Below, one piece after another: positions 15,329 to 20,809 of a stretch of DNA of 20,809 bases. This stretch comes from Lachnospiraceae bacterium (lineage in GTDB: Bacteria > Bacillota > Clostridia > Lachnospirales > Lachnospiraceae): NCBI GenBank assembly GCA_009774585.1, contig VSOA01000030.1, forward strand, positions 1 to 20,809, in the 5' to 3' direction. The notes under the pieces are model-generated. The model saw only the letters and a program-made list of their open reading frames with translations. It ran no database searches and was not told the DNA's origin. Position numbers and translations under genes: made by a program. Position 1 is the first letter of the stretch. Each line of letters opens with the position of its first letter.

Positions 15329-17440
15329 TTATATCTCCAACTGTTTCTTAATCGTCCGAACCGACGCCCGATATACCGCATAGACGATTGCAGCAAGTAA
15401 CCCTATTATTCCAAGGCAGACAAGCAGCGCAAGCACTTCCGCCGAAAGCATTCTGCCGTCATTCGCATACAAAATCATAATAAAAAACATATAGATTGCA
15501 GTCATACCGATAATCGTCGGCACCTTGAAGACATTTTTGCACTGGCTGCGCACTTCTTTAGCCAAAAATTCCGGCGAGGCACCCAACTTTTTAAGGTCAT
15601 CAAAAATATAACGGTTATTCAGCGCAATCGTCTGACAGCGTGTATAACATACCACCAGTGCCGTGAGCATACACACGATGCAGATGAAGAGAAACATCAT
15701 AAACATCACCGCCATACTGCGCAGATAATCATTCTGGCTTAAAATCCGAAATTGTGGCTGGTACACCCAGTAGATTCTGAAGTTAAAGGAATCCACACGT
15801 TCAAAGCTAACTGGTGACATATCTTCTGTGTCGCCCCAATAGACCTCGCCCGCTTCATTTTCGCGAATCTTCTGTACCCGGTCATAATAGTGCGGAAGCT
15901 CGCAGCTTTTGTCAAAAGAACTCACGAAAAGCTTATAAAATTCATTTGCAAACTGATAATTATCATTCCCGTCGATATTAAATTGAACAAACCGCCCTCG
16001 CCAATCGTCCGTCAACCCTTCGGAAATCAATGCGTAATCTTCATTGGAAAGCACGGAGCAGCCCACTTGATCACACAGAAGGTCATTATGCAGATATCCG
16101 GCAAACTCAGTGGCAATCTGCTTACGGGTAACCATATTGGTAAATTCTCTCGCATTATTATTGGTATACAATGACGTTTCATCTGTGTTGGTTATATTCA
16201 TATAAGTGCCGGGTTCCACGTCTGCATCCTGTCCAGTCAGCGTACGGTATGCATCCTCGGAAAGTACTTTTTCTTCCTCATTCATCACAACATACTCTAT
16301 ATTATAGTGATTGCTGTCTTCTTCCTCTATGATACTTTCCTGTCCCATTCCCAGCGTAATGTAATCACATTCGTTCCAATCCTTGAGGGTCAACTGGTAT
16401 TTACGGGACAGTTCTTCTACCGCCGCCTGATCCGGAACATTCTGATCCGCCCGGTAATGATAGAAATAATCATAAGCCTGATTCGCATAACGCAGCATTG
16501 CCGAAACACCGTTTGCCGGAAGGTAGAAAATACCGAAGCAGGCGCCTGCAATCAACAATGTAATGACGATCAGATTATTAACCGTCTGCTTCCCCTGAAA
16601 TTTCATCATACTTCTGGAAATAATATTTTTGTACGGATTCTTTCTAAGACTCCTCCAGCCGTGCACGACCGTATGCAGCATGACCATATAGAGCCCAACC
16701 AGTACCGGCGCATAGAAGATACTGATCCATGACGGCGGATACATGTGGAACCATGCATGACATAAAGCAGGGGTTCCATAACCCAAGGCCGCACCTGCCA
16801 CAATCAATCCCATGCCGACCGGACCACACCATTTTCCTAACTCTTTGACCGGCTCATTGATATGCTCTTCCCGGATAACTTCCATAATATTGGTTTTTCT
16901 CAGATAGCGCCATGCCGTCACACATGCAAATCCCACTACCAATAAGAAAAACAAAATTGAGACACCAAGGCATTTTAAGTCAAACGAAAGAATCATATCC
17001 GAACTGTCCACCAGAATTAGTCGAAATCCCTGCCAGATCACCCAAACAAAAGGAAATCCTGCAACAATGCCCAATAGGGCTGATGCACTGCTTAAGACAA
17101 TCACCTCTCTGAATAATCCCGGCGCCAGACGTTTTCTCGATGCGCCAAGCGCCATCAGAATGCCAAGCTGTCCTGATTTATGCCGAAAAAACAATCCCAA
17201 CGCATAAATTGTAAAAACAACACAACCGATCAGCGTCATGACAAATATCATATACATCTGCTTCGCACTGTCTCCCCCTTCCGGAAAGACCGTCTGTACT
17301 GTCGGAGAAAACATCAGTGCAGAGTATGCCGAAATAATCATAAGCGCCATAAAATTACAGAACAGATACAGACGGGACTGCTTCCGGTCTGCTTTTTGCA
17401 GTTTCTGTTCCATTTGTTTCATATTCATTACATGTGTCAT
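15329..17440 (-). CDS. ABC transporter permease, Bce/FtsX-like (10 helices)
   Basis: A 703-residue permease from the ATG at 17440, chosen because GGGAG lies at proper spacing; a TTG five codons earlier (17455) keeps the frame but has no ribosome site. Ten membrane helices can be drawn. Helices 1-7 fall within residues 23-310, an external domain of about 265 residues lies at 311-575, and helices 8-10 at about 577-595, 639-658 and 667-690. One large domain between helices 7 and 8 is the layout of BceB-type permeases, which detect and remove cell-wall-active peptides. The GQLGILMALGASRKRLAPGLF and FDDLKKLGASPEFLAKEV segments are typical FtsX/MacB coupling regions. It pairs with the ATPase 23 bp upstream. 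The ligand is unknown, and a general FtsX-type exporter is the alternative. Confidence 0.88.
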   Translation of the reverse strand: MTHVMNMKQMEQKLQKADRKQSRLYLFCNFMALMIISAYSALMFSPTVQTVFPEGGDSAKQMYMIFVMTLIGCVVFTIYALGLFFRHKSGQLGILMALGASRKRLAPGLFREVIVLSSASALLGIVAGFPFVWVIWQGFRLILVDSSDMILSFDLKCLGVSILFFLLVVGFACVTAWRYLRKTNIMEVIREEHINEPVKELGKWCGPVGMGLIVAGAALGYGTPALCHAWFHMYPPSWISIFYAPVLVGLYMVMLHTVVHGWRSLRKNPYKNIISRSMMKFQGKQTVNNLIVITLLIAGACFGIFYLPANGVSAMLRYANQAYDYFYHYRADQNVPDQAAVEELSRKYQLTLKDWNECDYITLGMGQESIIEEEDSNHYNIEYVVMNEEEKVLSEDAYRTLTGQDADVEPGTYMNITNTDETSLYTNNNAREFTNMVTRKQIATEFAGYLHNDLLCDQVGCSVLSNEDYALISEGLTDDWRGRFVQFNIDGNDNYQFANEFYKLFVSSFDKSCELPHYYDRVQKIRENEAGEVYWGDTEDMSPVSFERVDSFNFRIYWVYQPQFRILSQNDYLRSMAVMFMMFLFICIVCMLTALVVCYTRCQTIALNNRYIFDDLKKLGASPEFLAKEVRSQCKNVFKVPTIIGMTAIYMFFIMILYANDGRMLSAEVLALLVCLGIIGLLAAIVYAVYRASVRTIKKQLEI

Positions 17441-17463
17441 ACCATCATCTCCCAATTAATTAG

Positions 17464-18204
17464 TCATCTCTTATTCATTTCTTTAATAACATCCAGCAGT
17501 TCATCCTGAAATTCACCACGTTCCCCGTTTTTCTCCAACTGACGGTAGATATTTCCGTCTTTTAGCAGAATTACACGGTCACAGAAGGAAGCAGCAAAGC
17601 TGTCATGCGTCACCATGAAAATTGTGGCGTTCATTTTTGTCTTGGCATTGCCGAAGGTCTCGATGACGGTACGGCTGGACTTGGAATCCAGATTGCCGGT
17701 CGGTTCATCCGCCAGAATAATGAGCGGATTGTTGATCAGACTTCTTGCCACCGCCGCTCTCTGCTTCTCGCCGCCGGATATCTCAGCCGGATATTTGTTC
17801 AGGATATGGCTGATTCCGAACATAGACGCCAGTTCATCGGCAAGCTGCTCCGCTTCTTTATTTACCTCCCCCTGCACAATACGCGGAATCAGGATATTTT
17901 CACGGATTGTCAGTCCGTCTAAGAGCATGAAATCCTGAAAAACAAACCCCAGTTTCGTATTTCTGATATTGGCTAATGTCTCCTCATTCTGTCCGGCAAG
18001 CTTAACGCCGCCCACCGTTATACTTCCTTTGTCAAAAGGAATATAGCAGGAGATACAGTTAAGAAGCGTCGTCTTACCGGAACCGGACGGTCCCATCACG
18101 GCGACAAATTCTCCCTGCGCCACATGAAAATCAATCCCTTTCAAAACCTGATACTTGTTTTTACCCACTTCATAAGATTTGTAGAGGTCTTTTACATACA
18201 ACAT
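17464..18204 (-). CDS. ABC transporter ATP-binding protein (MacB/BceA type)
   Basis: A 246-residue ATPase from the ATG at 18204, which has GGAGTG 7-8 nt before it; a GTG three codons earlier (18213) is less well placed. Motifs are Walker A GPSGSGKT (38-45), Q-loop Gln90 in FVFQDFMLLDGLTIREN, signature ISGGEKQRAAVARSL (from 142), Walker B LIILADEPTGNLDSKSS (from 161) and switch His200 in VTHD. This is the wording of the LolD/MacB/BceA group that partners with FtsX-like permeases. It powers the permease encoded next. Its leader is about 95 nt and faces the LytTR regulator across the control region at 18205-18526. Confidence 0.95.
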   Translation of the reverse strand: MLYVKDLYKSYEVGKNKYQVLKGIDFHVAQGEFVAVMGPSGSGKTTLLNCISCYIPFDKGSITVGGVKLAGQNEETLANIRNTKLGFVFQDFMLLDGLTIRENILIPRIVQGEVNKEAEQLADELASMFGISHILNKYPAEISGGEKQRAAVARSLINNPLIILADEPTGNLDSKSSRTVIETFGNAKTKMNATIFMVTHDSFAASFCDRVILLKDGNIYRQLEKNGERGEFQDELLDVIKEMNKR

Positions 18205-18304
18205 AATTTTCACTCCATTTCCGCGCCTCTTCGTCTTAATGATCTGTAACGGCGCTCAACTTTCTTTTTAAATTGCTGTAAATTAACCCTAGCACAAACT
18301 GAGA

Positions 18305-18328
18305 AATATATTTTGACACATGTCACAA
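18305..18328 (-). promoter_or_regulatory. Possible ABC-operon -10 box with dyad TGACA-N2-TGTCA
   Basis: On the minus strand TATATT lies at 18305-18310, with no good -35 box. Directly upstream at 18311-18328 is an imperfect dyad, TTnTGACA-N2-TGTCAnAA, which would lie inside the promoter spacer. A weak -35 with an operator-like dyad suggests regulated expression; this is inference. Confidence 0.35.
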
Positions 18329-18341
18329 CCGACCGCTTCCT

Positions 18342-18404
18342 TGTAAAGTTTTGCGCCGATATGCAGACTTTGTAAAGTTTGGATATGTGAAATGTAAAGT
18401 TTGG
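18342..18404 (+). promoter_or_regulatory. LytTR-type direct repeats (TGTAAAGTTT, three copies)
   Basis: TGTAAAGTTT occurs at 18342-18351, 18371-18380 and 18393-18402. Copies 2 and 3 extend to AAAGTTTGG (18374-18382, 18396-18404), which fits the LytTR site pattern [TA][AC][CA]GTTN[AG][TG] exactly. They are 22 bp apart, two helical turns, as expected for a LytTR dimer. Copy 1 (AAAGTTTTG) has one mismatch. They sit between the divergent ABC and LytTR operons. Confidence 0.78.
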
Positions 18405-18407
18405 TTT

Positions 18408-18435
18408 TTGTTCGGAGAATTGAAAATACTATTAT
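18408..18435 (+). promoter_or_regulatory. Probable activator-dependent promoter of the LytTR operon
   Basis: TATTAT (18430-18435) with a poor -35 (TTGTTC, 18408-18413) 16 bp upstream. The third LytTR repeat ends 4 bp before this -35, the usual place for a LytTR activator. No gene lies between 18205 and 18526; the stretch holds these control elements and the two leaders. Confidence 0.5.
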
Positions 18436-18526
18436 AGGGAAAATATGATACACTTAAATAGCAGGACTTGTATTGCAGACTCGAGTAGGTCAAGACCCAT
18501 ATTATAACCTGAAAGGCAAAATAAAA

Positions 18527-19243
18527 ATGCTGAGAATAGCAATATGTGACGACGAAACAGAATCAAGAGATGCACTTAGGTTCCAACTGGAGAAAATCTT
18601 AGTGGAAGACTCGGAAGAAATCGTATATGAGTTCTCTTCCGGAACAAACGCCGCATCATGGCTTGCAAAGCATCCTGGCGAACTGGATCTGCTTTTTCTG
18701 GACGTAGAGATGAAAGGACTAAACGGCATGGAAACTGCCATGCGAATCAGGGAATTTAACACGAACCTGATTATCGTATTCGTCACCGGATACGCCGACT
18801 ATGTATTTGACGGTTATCGGGTGGGCGCCTTGGATTACCTGATGAAGCCCGTTTCCATAACAAAGCTTCAAGAACTTCTTCACCGGGTGCGCGTGAAGCT
18901 TGCTTCGGAAGAGTCACAAACTTATATTATTAAAACTATGGACGGTACATGGCGTTTCCATCTGTATGACATTCTGTATTTTTATTCTGATAAGAGAAAA
19001 GTGATCCTTGTCACCGTTAAGGGAGAATACCCTTTTTATGCGAAATTAAATGACATCGAGAAGGAACTGGCATCCTCCTTTGTCAGAATTCACCAGCGTT
19101 ATCTGATCAATCCGGCGTCGGTGGATTATTTTAATGCGGATTCCGTCACTTTAGGCGGCACAGAACTGCCATGCAGCAGAAAATACAAGGAAACTGCCGC
19201 CGCCAGAATTGCCAGAACCATGATAGGAGGTATGAAACAATGA
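18527..19243 (+). CDS. LytTR-family response regulator
   Basis: A 238-residue regulator from the ATG at 18527, where the receiver domain begins (MLRIAICDDET). A longer frame 18 codons upstream adds unrelated residues. The receiver domain (1-125) has Asp8/Asp9, phospho-acceptor Asp59 in LLFLDVEMKGLNG, Thr87 and Lys107 (DYLMKPVS). A LytTR DNA-binding domain follows (about 133-232; FVRIHQRYLINPASVDYF). These AgrA-like factors bind paired direct repeats, and such repeats lie 120-185 bp upstream of this start. The ribosome site (AAGG) is weak and 10 nt away. The stop overlaps the start of the kinase gene (ATGA), so the two are coupled. Confidence 0.95.
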   Translation: MLRIAICDDETESRDALRFQLEKILVEDSEEIVYEFSSGTNAASWLAKHPGELDLLFLDVEMKGLNGMETAMRIREFNTNLIIVFVTGYADYVFDGYRVGALDYLMKPVSITKLQELLHRVRVKLASEESQTYIIKTMDGTWRFHLYDILYFYSDKRKVILVTVKGEYPFYAKLNDIEKELASSFVRIHQRYLINPASVDYFNADSVTLGGTELPCSRKYKETAAARIARTMIGGMKQ

Positions 19244-20649
19244 TTTCCTTTTTATTATCCCTATTGTGTCTCGGTATCATATTCTACAGTGCATGGATGA
19301 TCATGCGTTCTATGGAATACCTGATTGACCTAAAACAGAATAAACGGTTCCTGATGCGATGCGCTATGCTGATTGGCTGTGCATTCCTTAGCGGTACAAT
19401 TATCTTTATCGGCGACTTTTTTAATATTCTCATAATAACTTTCTTCTTTATAGCACTCGTTTTAATCTGCTGCGAGGGGAGTTTCTGGAAAAGGCTCACG
19501 CTGGGAACAATGTATACCAGTACCGTACTTTCCTTTAATGCCTTACGGGATAACTATTTAAAGCCGCTGTTTGAAGTTCTGGAAATCTATATATTTCCGG
19601 AGCGTCAAATACAATATAACAAATATTTTATTGAAAATTTATCCCTGAGTTTTATACAAGCTGCATCGGTGCTTGCAAGCTTTATGTTTTCCTTGCTTTT
19701 ATATATTAGTACCAAAAAATCCGCTCTGGACAAAGATTATACCCTTTCAGACGATTTGTGGAAACTGATTCTCCTGCTCACGATATCGCCCTTTGGCATT
19801 ATAATTTCTCTCGGCGCTTTGTTTGACATAAATGAGGGTCTGCATCTGTTTCCGCCGCATTATTCGTTTCAATCTGTAAAGTATCTGCCCGTTTTGCTTA
19901 TCGCTATTTTTACTTTTATCATTTTACTCCGGTGTATCATTGTTTTGGCAAGACAACAACAATTGGAACAACAGAGTATGATCACGGAAATTAACCGAAA
20001 CTATTATGAAAGTATGGAACAACAGCACTTTGAAATACGGCGCTTAAAGCACGACCTCGCCAATCATCTGCAGATATTGTCAGCTCTGTCCGAAGAAAAG
20101 CGGGACGCCTATCTGGCTAACCTAGTAGAAAATGCCGCCATCACACAGTCCATATCCTATTGTATGGACGCCACCGTTAATGCGGTATTAACCGTGAAAA
20201 AGAATCTGATGGAACGATACGGAATATCAATGGAGATCGCCATCGATATTCCCACCGAACTGCCTTTTGACAAAACGGATATCTGTGCCCTCTATGCCAA
20301 TGCTTTGGACAATGCCATAGAAGCATGTGTGAAGCTTCCGGAATCCGAACGCACAATCAGTTTAATAAGCAAGGTACAGAAAGGTTTGTTCTGTCTGGAA
20401 GTCAGTAATCCTGTTACGCCAGAGATCATGTCCGAAAAACACGGACAGACACAGACCTCCATTCCTTTACAAATACAAGAGCAAACATTGCGGGCCAGAT
20501 TGCTTCCACCAACTTCCAAAGCAGATAAGTTAAACCACGGATTTGGTCTGAAAAGCATTCAAAAAATCGTGGGCAAATATCATGGTTCTCTTGAATTAAA
20601 GACTGAAAATAGTACTTTTAACCTATTTTTGTACATTCCGCTGTCATAG
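19240..20649 (+). CDS. GHKL-type sensor histidine kinase (AgrC-like)
   Basis: A 469-residue kinase from the ATG at 19240, which overlaps the regulator stop as ATGA and has GGAGG inside the upstream gene. Six or so membrane helices occupy about residues 1-236, followed by a coiled linker (238-262). The phospho-acceptor His271 is in RRLKHDLANHLQIL, the HPK10/AgrC-type box with no HisKA domain. The ATPase part has N-box YANALDNAIEAC (352-363) and the glycine box HGFGLKSIQKIVGKYHG (433-449). The stretch between them (about 391-430) is longer than I expect for this group and has no DxGxG motif, which GHKL kinases of this class commonly lack. It phosphorylates the LytTR regulator. Many AgrC-like sensors read peptides, but no AgrD- or AgrB-like gene is seen nearby. 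Confidence 0.93.
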   Translation: MISFLLSLLCLGIIFYSAWMIMRSMEYLIDLKQNKRFLMRCAMLIGCAFLSGTIIFIGDFFNILIITFFFIALVLICCEGSFWKRLTLGTMYTSTVLSFNALRDNYLKPLFEVLEIYIFPERQIQYNKYFIENLSLSFIQAASVLASFMFSLLLYISTKKSALDKDYTLSDDLWKLILLLTISPFGIIISLGALFDINEGLHLFPPHYSFQSVKYLPVLLIAIFTFIILLRCIIVLARQQQLEQQSMITEINRNYYESMEQQHFEIRRLKHDLANHLQILSALSEEKRDAYLANLVENAAITQSISYCMDATVNAVLTVKKNLMERYGISMEIAIDIPTELPFDKTDICALYANALDNAIEACVKLPESERTISLISKVQKGLFCLEVSNPVTPEIMSEKHGQTQTSIPLQIQEQTLRARLLPPTSKADKLNHGFGLKSIQKIVGKYHGSLELKTENSTFNLFLYIPLS

Positions 20650-20750
20650 AGACATAACATTCGGCATTTTGAGAATAGCGGATTGGATAATGCAAAAATT
20701 CTCACAACATTCTGAACAAAAAAAGCAAAAAAATTTATAGATTATGCCTA

Positions 20751-20779
20751 TTTACATTTTAATGTCCAAAAGATATTAT
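20751..20779 (+). promoter_or_regulatory. Promoter at the right edge, gene outside the window
   Basis: TTTACA (20751-20756), a 17-bp spacer and TATTAT (20774-20779) point rightwards in AT-rich DNA. Transcription would start near 20786. From the kinase stop to here I see no terminator and no gene. Confidence 0.5.
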
Positions 20780-20809
20780 ATTTTCACAAATAAGAACGAT
20801 ACTATATAT

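Noticed and set aside
20650..20750. Terminator or AgrD-like peptide gene after the sensor kinase
   Set aside because: The only dyad (GAGAAT/ATTCTC) has a long loop and no T-run, and no short frame with a ribosome site and peptide-like sequence was found.
1..20809. tRNA or rRNA genes, insertion sequences, phage or integration sites
   Set aside because: I looked for tRNA-like cloverleaf ends, transposase motifs and terminal inverted repeats by eye and saw none. A tRNAscan or ISfinder run could still find something I missed.

Overview
The window looks like a chromosomal segment from a Gram-positive anaerobe of the class Clostridia, most likely a Lachnospiraceae-type gut bacterium. The reasons are a T-box leader in front of proS, a short archaeal/eukaryal-type prolyl-tRNA synthetase, an oxygen-defence cluster of PerR, reverse rubrerythrin and rubredoxin, LytTR/GHKL signalling genes, strong AGGAGG-type ribosome sites and moderate-to-low GC. 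This placement is inference; there is no rRNA or marker gene here.

Layout. Bases 1-3800, minus strand: a T-box leader with its own promoter, then proS, ackA (acetate kinase) and a Sel1-repeat protein that runs off the left edge. Bases 3883-8315, minus strand: a well-formed promoter drives two tandem paralogous O-antigen polymerase/ligase-like membrane proteins and an N-acetylhexosamine 1-kinase-like sugar kinase. Bases 8311-12630, minus strand: an AI-2E-family membrane protein, and upstream of it a histidine kinase, an OmpR-type response regulator and an RluA-type pseudouridine synthase closed by a terminator. Bases 12782-14394, plus strand: perR with a perfect palindromic operator, a 90-bp tandem repeat made of hairpins, reverse rubrerythrin, a 57-codon rubredoxin and a strong terminator. 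Bases 14394-18204, minus strand: an AadA-like nucleotidyltransferase and a two-gene ABC transporter (ATPase plus a 10-helix permease with a large external domain). Bases 18205-20649: a divergent control region with LytTR-type direct repeats, then a LytTR response regulator and an overlapping GHKL sensor kinase on the plus strand. A promoter without its gene lies at the right edge.

How the parts work together. PerR probably represses itself and perhaps the rubrerythrin/rubredoxin peroxide-reduction pair. The LytTR/GHKL pair most likely controls itself and the divergent Bce-like transporter through the direct repeats between them. The two polymerases and the kinase look like an envelope-polysaccharide unit. 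ackA and the Sel1 gene may be read from the T-box-controlled proS transcript.

Most likely to repay a second look: the tandem double-hairpin repeat at 13263-13471, the overlapping Pro/Arg triplets in the T-box specifier loop, the LytTR repeats with the Bce-like transporter, and the long inverted repeat lying on the rubrerythrin promoter. I did not find a clearly new multi-gene system; every intact gene falls into a recognisable family.
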